Assembly: GCF_001748145.1 (NCBI RefSeq)
Contig: NZ_BCQA01000001.1
Span: 3,684,501 to 3,748,500, forward strand
Length of the DNA: 64,000 nucleotides
Reading direction: 5' to 3'
DNA from: Bosea sp. BIWAKO-01
GTDB taxonomy: Bacteria; Pseudomonadota; Alphaproteobacteria; Rhizobiales; Beijerinckiaceae
Program-made: the position numbers and the translations under genes
Part shown: positions 17,102 to 26,326 of the stretch, piece by piece
How positions within the stretch are numbered: the first letter of the stretch is position 1
Layout of the letters: each line of letters opens with the position of its first letter
The notes under the pieces: model-generated
What the model was told of the DNA's origin: nothing
Seen by the model: the letters and a program-made list of their open reading frames with translations, nothing else
Database searches by the model: none

Positions 17102-18817
17102 ATGAAGGTGACGAGCGCCGCACAGGCAGCAGCGGATCCGCGGCCCTGGCTGGCGCATTATCCGCCGGCGGTTCCGCCGGTGATCGATCAGGCCAAGGTC
17201 GGAACGCTCGCCGATCTGATCAGCCATGCCGTCACGACCTATGCCGCGCGCCCGGCCTTCGAGAGCTTCGGCAAGGCGATCAGTTTCGCCGAGGTCGGGA
17301 AAGCCGCCCGCGCCTTCACTGCCTGGCTGCAGGCCCGCGGCTTCAAGAAGGGCGACCGCATCGCGTTGATGATGCCCAACATCCTGGCCAATCCGGCCGC
17401 GATCTTCGGAACCCTGCTCGGCGGCTACACGGTGGTGAACGTCAACCCGCTCTATACGGCCCGCGAACTGACCCATCAGCTCAACGACTCGGGCGCCCGC
17501 GTGCTCGTGGTGATCGAGAATTTTGCCCATGTCGTCGAGGAGGCCCGACCGAATCTCAAGCTCGACCAGATTGTCCTGGCGACGGCCGGCGACCTGATGG
17601 GCTTCAAGGGGGCCATCGTCAATTTCGTGGCCCGCAGGATCAAGAAGGTCGTCAAGCCGTTCAACCTGCCGGGCGCGGTCCCGCTGAAGACTATTCTCGC
17701 CGGCCCATCGACGATGGCACCGGTCGTCGTCCTGCCCGAGGATGTTGCCTTCCTGCAGTACACCGGCGGTACGACCGGCGTCGCCAAGGGCGCGACCCTG
17801 ACCCATCACAACGTCGCATCCAATGTCGAACAATGCGCGCTCTGGCTGGGCTGGGGACTCGAGCCGCCGCTCGGCCGCAGCGACTACCAGCATGTCATGG
17901 TCACGGCCCTGCCGCTCTACCATATCTTCGCGCTGACCTGCTGCTGCATGTTCATGCTGCGGATCGGCGCCAAGGGGCTCCTGATCGCCAATCCACGCGA
18001 TATCGCGGGCTTCATCAAGATCCTGAAAACGAGCCGCTTCACGCTCTTTTCCGGTGTCAACACACTCTACAATGCGTTGGCCAACCATCCAGAGATCGAG
18101 AATGTCGATTTCTCGGAATTGCGTTTTGCGGTGGCGGGCGGCATGGCGACGCAAGCGGTGGTCGCCAAGCGCTGGCGGGAGGTCACCGGGCGGCCGATCG
18201 TCGAGGGCTACGGTTTGTCCGAGACCTCGCCAGTCGCCTCGGCCAACCGGCCCGACATTGCCGAGTTCACCGGCACGATCGGGTATCCGCTGCCCTCGAC
18301 CGATTTCGCGATCCGGGATGCCGACGGCAATGACGTGCCGATGGGCGGTCCAGGCGAGGTCTGCATCCGCGGTCCGCAGGTCATGCGCGGCTATTGGCAA
18401 CGACCGGACGAGACCGCGAAGGTGATGACCCCGGACGGCTATTTCCGCTCAGGCGACATTGGTGTTCTGCTGCCTGACGGGCAGATCAAGATCGTCGACC
18501 GGATGAAGGACATGGTGCTGGTCTCCGGCTTCAACGTCTATCCTAATGAGGTCGAGGACGTGCTAGCCGGCCATCCGGGCGTGCTCGAATCTGCCGTCAT
18601 CGGACTTCCCGACGAGCATTCCGGTGAGGCGGTGACGGCTTTCGTGGTCAAGAGGGACGCCAGCCTGACAGCCGAGGAATTGCGCAGCTTCTGCAAGGAT
18701 AATCTCACCGGCTACAAGGTGCCGAAGCAGATCATCTTCCGTGACAGCCTGCCGAAGACCAATGTCGGCAAGGTGCTGCGCCGCGCCCTGCGCGAGGAGA
18801 TCACAGCCAAGGTCTGA
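17102..18817 (+). CDS. fadD: Long-chain fatty acid--CoA ligase
   Basis: 571 residues of the AMP-forming adenylate enzyme superfamily. The P-loop is YTGGTTGVAKGATLTH, then VEGYGLSETSP, the hinge block GYFRSGDIGVL and IVDRMKDMVLVSGFNVYPNE, and the catalytic lysine region PKTNVGKVLRR. The length and the NPLYTARELTHQL block match bacterial FadD. The start at 17102 follows GGAGGAGCGACG. It activates fatty acids to acyl-CoA for beta-oxidation or lipid synthesis. A 20-bp palindrome upstream suggests control by a fatty-acid-type repressor. It stands alone without other beta-oxidation genes. Confidence 0.93.
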   Translation: MKVTSAAQAAADPRPWLAHYPPAVPPVIDQAKVGTLADLISHAVTTYAARPAFESFGKAISFAEVGKAARAFTAWLQARGFKKGDRIALMMPNILANPAAIFGTLLGGYTVVNVNPLYTARELTHQLNDSGARVLVVIENFAHVVEEARPNLKLDQIVLATAGDLMGFKGAIVNFVARRIKKVVKPFNLPGAVPLKTILAGPSTMAPVVVLPEDVAFLQYTGGTTGVAKGATLTHHNVASNVEQCALWLGWGLEPPLGRSDYQHVMVTALPLYHIFALTCCCMFMLRIGAKGLLIANPRDIAGFIKILKTSRFTLFSGVNTLYNALANHPEIENVDFSELRFAVAGGMATQAVVAKRWREVTGRPIVEGYGLSETSPVASANRPDIAEFTGTIGYPLPSTDFAIRDADGNDVPMGGPGEVCIRGPQVMRGYWQRPDETAKVMTPDGYFRSGDIGVLLPDGQIKIVDRMKDMVLVSGFNVYPNEVEDVLAGHPGVLESAVIGLPDEHSGEAVTAFVVKRDASLTAEELRSFCKDNLTGYKVPKQIIFRDSLPKTNVGKVLRRALREEITAKV

Positions 18818-18876
18818 ACGGCACGACTTGATCGAGCCGGCGGGCTTGACTAGCGTTTGCATCGAATCCGGTTGCC

Positions 18877-20031
18877 GTGATCGTGCAGCGCCGACCTTCC
18901 CGCCGCTCGGAACAAGGTAGCTGTTTGCCCCGTCGACTCATCGAACTGCCGCTGCTGCGCCGCCTCAAGCCCGGGCTCTATGTCCATGACGAGGAGGCGC
19001 TGAATGCCGAGCCGGCGATCGGGCTGCTCGATACTCCGATCACGCCGGTCGACGCCTTCTTCATTCGTAACAATGGCGCCTTGCCGGAGATTGCGGCCCC
19101 TGAAGCATGGACGCTGACGCTCAATGGGGAGGTCGAGCGGCCGACGACCTGGACGCTTCCGGAGCTTCAGCAGGAGTTCGAGACCGTTACCGTCACCGCC
19201 GTGCTCGAATGCGCCGGCAACGGACGCGTGCAGTTCTCGCCCGTGACCGACGGACTGCAATGGCGGCTCGGCGCGGTGGGCTGCGCGCGCTGGACCGGGG
19301 TTCGGCTCAAGGACCTTCTGGCTCACGCGGGCTTGCTGCCCAGGGCTGTCTATACGGCGCATTACAGTCCCGACCGGTCGATCAAGGACGAAACCAAGGA
19401 TGCGCTCTCGCGTGGCCTGCCGATCGCCAAGGCGATGAGCGATGAGACGCTTGTCGCCTTCGCCATGAATGACGAGCCGTTGCCGCGTCTGCATGGCGGA
19501 CCGCTGCGCATTGTCGCGCCCGGCTTTCCGGGCTCTGCCTGGCAGAAATGGCTGGACCGGATCACCATCCGCTCTTGCGAGCATGATGGCGAGAAAATGC
19601 GGGGCACCGATTATCGCATGCCGGTCGTGCCGATGCGCCCGGGTGAAGCGATCGACGAAGGCCTGTTCGCCGTGCTCACCGACATGCCGGTGAAGTCTCT
19701 GGTCACGGCGCCCCTCGAGAGCTTCACGGTTGCAGCGGGAACGCCATTCGCGGTTCGCGGCTTTGCCTGGAGCGGAGCGGTCGCGATTGCGGCGATGGAA
19801 CTATCGTCCGATGGCGGCAAAACCTGGTGCGACGTCGCACTCGAGCCGGCGGAGGGCGCATTCGCCTGGCGCCGTTTCCAGACGATGTTGACCATTGCGG
19901 TGGCGGGGCCGGTGACGATCATGGCGCGCGCGCGGGATGTCGAAGGCCGGGTTCAGCCACTCGAGGCGCCCTGGAATCCGCGCGGGTACTGCAATAATCA
20001 GGTCCACCGCGTGGCCGGAATGGTGCACTGA
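18877..20031 (+). CDS. Sulfite oxidase family molybdoprotein
   Basis: About 384 residues. The Mo-pterin domain has the ligand cysteine in VLECAGNGR, followed by GLQWRLGAVGCARWTGVRLKD in the expected order and a C-terminal dimerisation (Mo-co_dimer) domain with FAWSGAVAIAAMELSSDGG. No signal peptide or Tat motif with a hydrophobic core is visible, so it is probably cytoplasmic, unlike SorA or plant-like exported forms. The GTG at 18877 is uncertain; GTG at 18883 and a TTG near 18922 are alternatives. It likely oxidises sulfite or an S/N-oxide; no cytochrome partner is adjacent. Confidence 0.85.
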   Translation: MIVQRRPSRRSEQGSCLPRRLIELPLLRRLKPGLYVHDEEALNAEPAIGLLDTPITPVDAFFIRNNGALPEIAAPEAWTLTLNGEVERPTTWTLPELQQEFETVTVTAVLECAGNGRVQFSPVTDGLQWRLGAVGCARWTGVRLKDLLAHAGLLPRAVYTAHYSPDRSIKDETKDALSRGLPIAKAMSDETLVAFAMNDEPLPRLHGGPLRIVAPGFPGSAWQKWLDRITIRSCEHDGEKMRGTDYRMPVVPMRPGEAIDEGLFAVLTDMPVKSLVTAPLESFTVAAGTPFAVRGFAWSGAVAIAAMELSSDGGKTWCDVALEPAEGAFAWRRFQTMLTIAVAGPVTIMARARDVEGRVQPLEAPWNPRGYCNNQVHRVAGMVH

Positions 20032-20055
20032 TCGCGCCATTTTGCGCCTTCGCCG

Positions 20056-21330
20056 TCAGGCTGCCAGCAGGGCGTTGCCATTGGCGCCGGTGGCCCGGGC
20101 TTCGACGATCTCCCCAGCCGCCACATCGCGCGCGAAACGGAGCAGTGTGAAATCCTCGGCGCGGCCGGTATTGCCGCGTTCCGTCAGCACGCTGAGCGGC
20201 CGGCCGATGCGGGCCTGCAGATGGCGCGTATGGGCGGCCTGTGCCGCGGCGCGCAGGCGTGCGGCCCGGTCGCTGACGATCTCGCCGGGCAGTTGCGGCA
20301 TTCGGGCGGCCGGGGTGCCGGGCCGGGCCGAATAGGGGAAGGCGTGAACATAGCTCAGGCCGCACTCGTCGATCAGCGAGAGTGAGCGGGCGAACATCGC
20401 CTCATCCTCGGTCGGAAATCCGGCAATGAGATCGGCGCCGAAGACGATGTCGGGGCGCAGCTCCCGCATCTCCGCGCAAAACCGGACGGCGTCTTCGCGG
20501 CAATGGCGCCGCTTCATCCGCTTCAGGATGAGGTCGTCGCCGGCCTGGAGCGAGAGATGCAGATGCGGCATCAGCCGTGGTTCGGTCGCGATGGCCTGGC
20601 GCAACGCATCATCGACCTCCACCGCGTCGATCGAGGAGAGACGCAGGCGCGGCAGGGCGGGCAGGGCGCGCAAGATGGTCTGCACGAGTTCGCCGAGTGT
20701 CGGGAGCTCCGGCAGATCCCGGCCATAGCTCGTCAGGTCGACGCCGGTCAGCACGATTTCGCGGGCGCCATTCTCAACCAGCTTGCGGCACTGGCCGAGG
20801 ACCGCCGCGACGCCGAGCGAGCGTGAGTTGCCCCGGCCGTAGGGAATGACACAGAAGGTGCAGCGATGGTCGCAGCCGTTCTGGACCTGAACGAAGCCGC
20901 GGGTATGGGCTGCAAAGGCGTTGGGCGACAGCGTTTGCAGCGTGGACTCGCGCATGATGTCGGAGACGGTCGTCTTGTCCTCGGGATTGACGTCGGCGTC
21001 CGAGACCAGGCTGTTCGAACGGGCGAGCGATATCCAGGTCTCGGCCCGCATCTTTTCGGCGTTGCCGAGGACGCGCGCGGTCTCCGGCATCGCCGCGAAG
21101 ACGCCGGCCTCGACCTGCGCGCCACATCCGGTCACGATGACGGGCCTGTCAGGCTGTTCGTGTTTGAGACGCCGGATGGCCTGGCGTGCTTGCCGCATGG
21201 CCTCCGTCGTCACGGCACAGGAGTTGACGATCGCGACGTTGCCAAGGCCCGCAGCTTCCGCTTGCGTCCTGATCGCCTCGCTCTCGACGATATTGAGGCG
21301 ACAGCCGAAAGTGACAACTTCGAGCGCCAT
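20056..21330 (-). CDS. mtaB: tRNA t6A37 methylthiotransferase MtaB
   Basis: 424 residues. An N-terminal UPF0004 domain (VVTFGCRLNIVESEA with cysteines also in NSCAVT and TGCGAQ), a radical SAM core with NGCDHRCTFCVIPYGRG (CxxxCxxC), and a C-terminal TRAM-like segment. The FGCRLN start and overall length fit the MtaB/YqeV group rather than MiaB, which is longer. It adds methylthio to t6A at tRNA position 37 using two 4Fe-4S clusters. The ATG at 21330 shares a base with the dapF stop (TGATG), so the two genes are coupled. Longer in-frame starts run into dapF and are rejected. Confidence 0.92.
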   Translation of the reverse strand: MALEVVTFGCRLNIVESEAIRTQAEAAGLGNVAIVNSCAVTTEAMRQARQAIRRLKHEQPDRPVIVTGCGAQVEAGVFAAMPETARVLGNAEKMRAETWISLARSNSLVSDADVNPEDKTTVSDIMRESTLQTLSPNAFAAHTRGFVQVQNGCDHRCTFCVIPYGRGNSRSLGVAAVLGQCRKLVENGAREIVLTGVDLTSYGRDLPELPTLGELVQTILRALPALPRLRLSSIDAVEVDDALRQAIATEPRLMPHLHLSLQAGDDLILKRMKRRHCREDAVRFCAEMRELRPDIVFGADLIAGFPTEDEAMFARSLSLIDECGLSYVHAFPYSARPGTPAARMPQLPGEIVSDRAARLRAAAQAAHTRHLQARIGRPLSVLTERGNTGRAEDFTLLRFARDVAAGEIVEARATGANGNALLAA

Positions 21331-22214
21331 CAGGCCGCGCTTTCGAATAGCGCCGGCTCGAGCACGCCCTCCCACTCGAATGCGACCGGGCCGGTCATCA
21401 GGACATGGTCGTCGCTTGCGCGCCATTCGATGATGAGATCGCCGCCCGGCAAGCTGACCACCGCCTTGCGCTCCGACAGTTCGCGCCGCACGGCGGCGAC
21501 GAGCGCGGCGCACGCGCCCGAGCCGCAAGCCTGGGTGATGCCGGCCCCGCGTTCCCAGACGCGCAGCACGATATGGTCGGGAGCCTTCACCGCGGCCAAC
21601 TCGATATTGGCCCGATCGGGGAATATCGGGTGGTTTTCGAGCAGCGGGCCGATCTGCTCCAGGTTGAAGGCGTAGGGATCGTCCACGAAAAAGACGGCGT
21701 GGGGGTTGCCCATATTGACCGCGCAAGGCGTGTGCAGGATCGGCTCGTCGATCGGCCCGATCTGCAGCTCGAAACGGCTGGTATCGTGGAACGGGTCCGC
21801 CAGCGGGATCTCGTCCCAGGCCAGCTTCGGCCGGCCCATGTCGACAGTGAAGACGAGATCGCTGATGCGCGAGGCGGGGAGCAGTCCCGACTTGGTTTCC
21901 AGCAGCAGCTCGCTCCGGTCGCTGTCACTCATCCGGGGATCGGCCAGCATGGCCCAGGCGACGCAGCGAGTGCCATTGCCGCAAGCACCGGCTTCCGAGC
22001 CGTCCGTGTTGTAGATACGGATGAAGGCATCCGTGCCGGGCGTGCGCGCATCGTGCAGCACCATCAATTGGTCGAAGTGCGCGCGCGGCTCCGCGGCGAT
22101 GGCACGCGCCTCCGCTTCGCTGACTTTCAGCTTTGTGCCGCGCAGGTCGAGCACGGTGATCTGGTTGCCGAGCCCGTTCATTTTCAGGAACCGGCGATGC
22201 GCCAATGCGTTCAT
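21330..22214 (-). CDS. dapF: Diaminopimelate epimerase
   Basis: 294 residues. It begins [19 protein letters not shown], the usual DapF opening; an upstream in-frame start at 22271 would add 19 residues of unlikely sequence. Both catalytic cysteines are present, in [11 protein letters not shown] and [10 protein letters not shown]. It converts LL- to meso-diaminopimelate for lysine and peptidoglycan synthesis. It is followed by mtaB with a one-base overlap, a gene order common in Hyphomicrobiales. Confidence 0.97.
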   Translation of the reverse strand: MNALAHRRFLKMNGLGNQITVLDLRGTKLKVSEAEARAIAAEPRAHFDQLMVLHDARTPGTDAFIRIYNTDGSEAGACGNGTRCVAWAMLADPRMSDSDRSELLLETKSGLLPASRISDLVFTVDMGRPKLAWDEIPLADPFHDTSRFELQIGPIDEPILHTPCAVNMGNPHAVFFVDDPYAFNLEQIGPLLENHPIFPDRANIELAAVKAPDHIVLRVWERGAGITQACGSGACAALVAAVRRELSERKAVVSLPGGDLIIEWRASDDHVLMTGPVAFEWEGVLEPALFESAA

Positions 22215-22353
22215 TTGGTCACAGGTCCAACAAAGAGCGGCTATATGAGGGAGCTGACGCGAAAAAGCCACCCTTCCAGCCGTTCCTGCGCGCTCATGGA
22301 CATTCTATGCTGCGGCGCAAGGGCGCGAATCGCTCCTCTCTGTCAGGGCTAAG

Positions 22354-23283
22354 ATGATGCGGCATTTCCGGGTTGGAATTCTGGCTGTCGCAGGCGTGTT
22401 CGCCGCCGGCTCCTTCGCAATCGCACAAACCCGGGTGGCTCCGCCCACGCCGGTGGAGGCTGCTCCCCTTGCGCCGCCGCCGGGCGCTGCGTCGCCTAGC
22501 CCGGCTCCAGTCCAGGCCGTGCCCGTGCAGGCGCCGACACAGGCCCCGGCAGACAGTCTGACACCCCCGCCCGTGCCGCTGCCGGCGCCGCCAGTCACGC
22601 CGCCGCCGTCGGCGGGCCAGCCGGTGCCGAGTGGGCCGATACCGCAGGGCGCTGCGCCGCCACCCCCCGCGCGGCCTCCGCCTCTGGTCCCAGCCCCGGC
22701 CACGCCGGGGGCTCCGCCTGCTCCGCCGCTTCCTGCTCCTCCGGTCGCGCCGCAGCAGCGGCAGTCGACCGTTGTGCCCGACCCGAACGCGACGCTCGCG
22801 GGCAAACCGGGCGATCCGAGCGATGTCGACGAGGTGCAACTGGTGCCCAAGCCGGTGCTCGCGATCTCCGGCCAGTCGAGCTGGGATCAGGGCTTCCAGC
22901 GTTTGGTCGAGAGTTTCCGTATCCTGCGCGAGCAGGCCTCACGATCGGCGCTTTCGGTCGCGGGCCGGCCGCTGACGCTCTTCATCGAGACGGACGATAA
23001 CGGCTTCCGCTTCGAGGCGATGCTGCCTGTAGACCGGGCGCCCGACGGCGCGGTACCGCTCGCCAACGGCGTGCGGTCGAGCACGAGCCCGGCCGGGCTC
23101 TCGCTGCGCTTCGTGCATACGGCGCCCTATGACGACATCGATTCCACCTATGAGACGATCACGGCCTATCTCGAGGCCAAGAACATCAAGGTGAAGGACG
23201 CTTTCCTCGAGGAATATGTCACCGATCTCAAGGACCCGGGCGATCCCAACCTCGAGATCAACGTCTACGTGCAGCCGCAATAA
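22354..23283 (+). CDS. Secreted Pro-rich protein with GyrI-like domain
   Basis: 309 residues: a signal peptide (GILAVAGVFAAGSFAIAQ), a long Pro/Ala-rich linker (about residues 30-150), and a C-terminal domain of about 140 residues that resembles the GyrI-like/AraC effector-binding fold (ETITAYLEAKNIKVKDAFLE, EEYVTDL, EINVYVQPQ). Such domains normally bind small molecules inside the cell; here the domain is exported on a flexible, probably wall-spanning linker. The linker is highly repetitive in sequence. It is the only plus-strand gene between dapF and the MBL-fold hydrolase. Function unknown; a periplasmic ligand-binding role is an inference. Confidence 0.75.
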   Translation: MMRHFRVGILAVAGVFAAGSFAIAQTRVAPPTPVEAAPLAPPPGAASPSPAPVQAVPVQAPTQAPADSLTPPPVPLPAPPVTPPPSAGQPVPSGPIPQGAAPPPPARPPPLVPAPATPGAPPAPPLPAPPVAPQQRQSTVVPDPNATLAGKPGDPSDVDEVQLVPKPVLAISGQSSWDQGFQRLVESFRILREQASRSALSVAGRPLTLFIETDDNGFRFEAMLPVDRAPDGAVPLANGVRSSTSPAGLSLRFVHTAPYDDIDSTYETITAYLEAKNIKVKDAFLEEYVTDLKDPGDPNLEINVYVQPQ

Positions 23284-23357
23284 GCCTTGGCTTTAGCGAG
23301 CACTTGCTTCGGCCGGCAGCTCTCAGCCGGCCGCGGTGTGCCGCCAGCAGATCGTTC

Positions 23358-24416
23358 TCAGGCGTTCCAGCTGAGTCCGGGGCGCATCGGCCGAAAGCGC
23401 TCCTCGGGCAGGTTCGCTTGCACAAGGGCGAGTTTCAGGGCCTCGGGTGGGCGCTCGATGCCTTCGTCGGTCAGTTGGAATGTGCCCCAGTGGTGGCCGA
23501 GCGCCTGCTCGGCGCGTAGCGAGAGCATGACCCTGACGGCTTCTTCCGGATTCATGTGGTTCTCGCCCATGAACCAGCGCGGTTCATAAGCGCCGATCGG
23601 CAGCACGGCCAGGCGGAAGGGGCCATGCTCGGCACCGAGCCGCTCGTAGAGCGAGCCGTCGTGATAGCCGGTGTCGCCGATATGGAAGACCTTGCCCGCT
23701 GGGGTTTCGATGACGAAGGAGCACCAGAGCGCCATGCGGCGGTCGAGCGCGCCGCGCGCGGACCAGTGATAGGTCGGAACCAATGTCGCGGAGACGGCGT
23801 CGGACAGGGCGACCTTCGCTGTCCAGTCATAGGCCTCGGCGTGGATGGCGGGATTGCGGGCGCGGATGATCGTGTCGTTGCCGAGCGGCATGATCATGCG
23901 CGGCTTGTCGCGCCGGTGGAGCGCATCGAGTGCCGCGAGGTCGAGATGGTCGTAATGATTATGCGTGATCAGCACGACATCGATCTTCGGCAGGTCGTCG
24001 AAGGCGACGCCCGGAGCGTTCACGCGTCGTGGGCCAGCGAAGGAGAAGGGGCTGGCGCGCTCGGAATAGACCGGGTCGACCAGCACATTGAGCCCGGCGA
24101 CCTGGTAGAGGAACGAGGCGTGGCCGAGATGGACGATGCGCAGGCCCTCGACGCGCGCAGGTGGCTTGTCCTGCGTCGGGGCCGGGTAATGCGCCGGAAA
24201 GGCCTCGCGCTCGCGCTTCGAGGTCTGCCATCTCAGGACGTCGAGCAGGCCCTTGTTAACCGGCCGGCCGTCGGTGAAGCGCAGTCCGTCGAAATTCTCG
24301 CTGACCGGCCCTTGGTAATAGGGGTTGCGCGAGCGTGAGAATGCGGCCCAGGCCATGCCAGTCGAGCTGAGCAAGGCGGAGACGCCGAGAAGCGAGAGGA
24401 GTTTGCGGCGGTTCAT
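23358..24416 (-). CDS. MBL-fold metallo-hydrolase (NAPE-PLD/UlaG-like), exported
   Basis: 352 residues. The N-terminus is a signal sequence (MNRRKLLSLLGVSALLSSTG) with a twin-arginine near the start. The metallo-beta-lactamase motif is VLITHNHYDHLDL (HxHxDH), with further ligand histidines in TYHWSARG and HIGDTGYHDG. The block IVHLGHASFLYQVAGLNVLV, followed by DPVYSERASPFS, matches N-acyl-phosphatidylethanolamine phospholipase D-like hydrolases. It probably hydrolyses a phosphodiester in the periplasm or envelope. Neighbours give no substrate clue. Confidence 0.88.
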   Translation of the reverse strand: MNRRKLLSLLGVSALLSSTGMAWAAFSRSRNPYYQGPVSENFDGLRFTDGRPVNKGLLDVLRWQTSKREREAFPAHYPAPTQDKPPARVEGLRIVHLGHASFLYQVAGLNVLVDPVYSERASPFSFAGPRRVNAPGVAFDDLPKIDVVLITHNHYDHLDLAALDALHRRDKPRMIMPLGNDTIIRARNPAIHAEAYDWTAKVALSDAVSATLVPTYHWSARGALDRRMALWCSFVIETPAGKVFHIGDTGYHDGSLYERLGAEHGPFRLAVLPIGAYEPRWFMGENHMNPEEAVRVMLSLRAEQALGHHWGTFQLTDEGIERPPEALKLALVQANLPEERFRPMRPGLSWNA

Positions 24417-24503
24417 GGCGGGAGAAGTGGGGCCTGTTGCGGCGGGGTCAAGCCCTGCGATCCTGCCTGGGAAAGAGGGCCCCGCCCACAGGAAACCGCA
24501 TCG

Positions 24504-25121
24504 TCACGGCATCTTGAACGCTGTGACATGCAGCCAATCGGTCGGCTCGCGGTCATAGCCGCTCCCGGTTTCCTCGACGATGTCGAGCCTGGACCAGCGT
24601 CCGCTGCCGTAGGCGCCGCGCAGCCATTCGGGCGACGGATAGTTGAAATAGCGGCCGAAGCGGTCGCGGCCGTCCTGCTCTCCAGCCTTGAAGCTGGCAT
24701 AGAAGACGCCGCCAGATTTCAGCGCCGCATGCACGCGTGCGATTACGGCAGGCAGGAACGCGCGGGGGACGTGGAGCAGGCAGGCATTGGCCCAGATTCC
24801 GTCGAAGGCCTCATGCTCGGCGAGGTCCTCGAACAGGAGGACGGCGACCGGGCGACCGAGGCGGCGCTCGGCCTGCGCCGCGAGTTCTGGAGAGCCGTCG
24901 GTCGGCACGACGTCGAAGCCCTGCGCCAGCAGCGCCTCACTGTCCTGTCCGGCGCCGCATCCAAGCTCGAGCACGCGTCCGCCGGGCGGCAGCAGCGACA
25001 TGAAGCCCTGAAGCTTCGCGCGGCTCGCCTCCTGGCCGCGCGAAGCATAGGCTTCGGCCTCGCTCGCGTAGAAATCGAGCGTGTGGCTGTCCTTGCCGTC
25101 GCGCATGCCGGCTCTGCCCAT
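24504..25121 (-). CDS. Class I SAM-dependent methyltransferase
   Basis: 205 residues. Motif I is RVLELGCGAGQDSEAL, followed by VVPTDGSPELAAQA, FDGIWANACLLHVPR and ALKSGGVFYASFKAGE, a standard Rossmann-like methyltransferase of the Methyltransf_25/11 type. The start at 25121 lies 2 nt after the LysE stop; an alternative ATG is at 25106. It is co-directional with, and probably co-transcribed from, the upstream LysE exporter gene. The substrate is unknown. Confidence 0.88.
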   Translation of the reverse strand: MGRAGMRDGKDSHTLDFYASEAEAYASRGQEASRAKLQGFMSLLPPGGRVLELGCGAGQDSEALLAQGFDVVPTDGSPELAAQAERRLGRPVAVLLFEDLAEHEAFDGIWANACLLHVPRAFLPAVIARVHAALKSGGVFYASFKAGEQDGRDRFGRYFNYPSPEWLRGAYGSGRWSRLDIVEETGSGYDREPTDWLHVTAFKMP

Positions 25122-25123
25122 TG

Positions 25124-25750
25124 TCAGTGGTTGCCCGAGCGCATCGCCACGGTCGCGATGCCAGCACCGATCAGGAGCGTTCCGCCGGCCTTGTTGAACA
25201 GGCCGATCGCGCGCGGATTGCTGACCAACGAACGGGCACGCGAGGCGATCAGCGCGTAGCCCAACGCATTGGCGAAGGCGAGCGTGATGAAGGTTGCCTC
25301 GAAGATCAGCATCTGTGTCCAGAAATCGGCCTTGGCGTCGAGGAACTGCGGCAGGAAGGCGACGAAGAAAGTGATGCTCTTCGGGTTGAGAGCTGTCACC
25401 AGCCAGGCATGGCCGAGCATCTTCAAGGCCGAGGTAGCATCCTTGCGGGGCTCGGCATTCAGGCTGCCGCCGGCGCGGAAGAGTTTTACGCCGAGATAGA
25501 CGAGATAGGCTGCGCCAACCCATTTCAGCGCGGTGAACACAGTCGCCGAGGCTGCCAGCAAAGCGCCGACCCCGAGCATCGAGAGCGTCATTGCGGTGAA
25601 GTCGCCGAGCGCGACGCCGACTGCCATCGGGAAGGCGGTGCGCCAGCCCTGGCCGAGGGCATAGGACATCACGAGCAGGATCGTGGGGCCCGGGATAACG
25701 AGCAGGACGGCAGTTGCGGCCGCAAAGGCGGCCCAGGCTTCGAAGGTCAT
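25124..25750 (-). CDS. LysE family amino-acid exporter
   Basis: 208 residues with six hydrophobic segments and the RhtB/LysE signature VLLVIPGPTILLVMSYALGQ near the N-terminus; later TALNPKSITFFVAFLPQFL. It is a second, distinct LysE-family member in the window (compare 8651-9283). The following methyltransferase gene begins 2 nt after its stop, so the two form an operon. The substrate cannot be deduced. Confidence 0.92.
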   Translation of the reverse strand: MTFEAWAAFAAATAVLLVIPGPTILLVMSYALGQGWRTAFPMAVGVALGDFTAMTLSMLGVGALLAASATVFTALKWVGAAYLVYLGVKLFRAGGSLNAEPRKDATSALKMLGHAWLVTALNPKSITFFVAFLPQFLDAKADFWTQMLIFEATFITLAFANALGYALIASRARSLVSNPRAIGLFNKAGGTLLIGAGIATVAMRSGNH

Positions 25751-25858
25751 GGCGAGGCTCCCGAGATTGCAGCCCGAGCAATCCCGAGGCGCGAAAGTTT
25801 GTAAAGAGGCCGCCGCATCCTCAGCCGCCGCGGCCGCTACGAAGCGCGCAATGCGGCC

Positions 25859-26293
25859 TCAGCGACGGGCGCTCGAGATGATCTTGCACATCGCCGCGCG
25901 CGTGCCGTTTTCCTCCGCGATCTGCCCCGGCTGCACGGTGAAGACGATGTCGACCCGCGTGCCCTTGCCGCTTGCGCGCGCCGTCACGCGAAGCGTTTGC
26001 GGGCGGCCGGATCCGGTCACTTCCTGGAGGGCGGAAATCGTACCGAGGGATTTGTCGACCTGGATGCTGTCGAAACCGTCGGCCGCCACGCCCTTGGCAA
26101 GCGCAGGCAACACCGCTGCCGGCGCCCGGTTGGGGATGAGGTCCCAGGTCCGATAGGTGAGGGCGGTGAGCATCGGAACGCCGGCCGACTTGAAGTTGCT
26201 GGCGCAGGGCTGGGCCTGAGCTTGAGCCTGGGACAGGCCGATAAACAGGGAGGCTGCCGCAAGGGCGATCGATTTCGGCGCAGCGTAAGGCAT
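25859..26293 (-). CDS. Secreted hypothetical protein
   Basis: 144 residues. A signal peptide (MPYAAPKSIALAAASLFIGL, cleavage near AQAQAQP) supports the start at 26293; an upstream in-frame start at 26326 is unlikely. The mature part contains two cysteines (QPCASNF near the start and AMCKII at the end) that could form a disulfide. I do not recognise the family. It follows the CAP-domain lipoprotein gene by about 33 nt on the same strand, so the two may be co-transcribed envelope proteins. Confidence 0.7.
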   Translation of the reverse strand: MPYAAPKSIALAAASLFIGLSQAQAQAQPCASNFKSAGVPMLTALTYRTWDLIPNRAPAAVLPALAKGVAADGFDSIQVDKSLGTISALQEVTGSGRPQTLRVTARASGKGTRVDIVFTVQPGQIAEENGTRAAMCKIISSARR

Positions 26294-26326
26294 CTCACAT
26301 CCGTATCCAAAAGGGGGACGCGACAA

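Noticed and set aside
23311..23332. GGCCGGC/GCCGGCC hairpin between convergent genes considered as a terminator
   Set aside because: Short stem and no T-run on either strand; too common in GC-rich DNA to claim.
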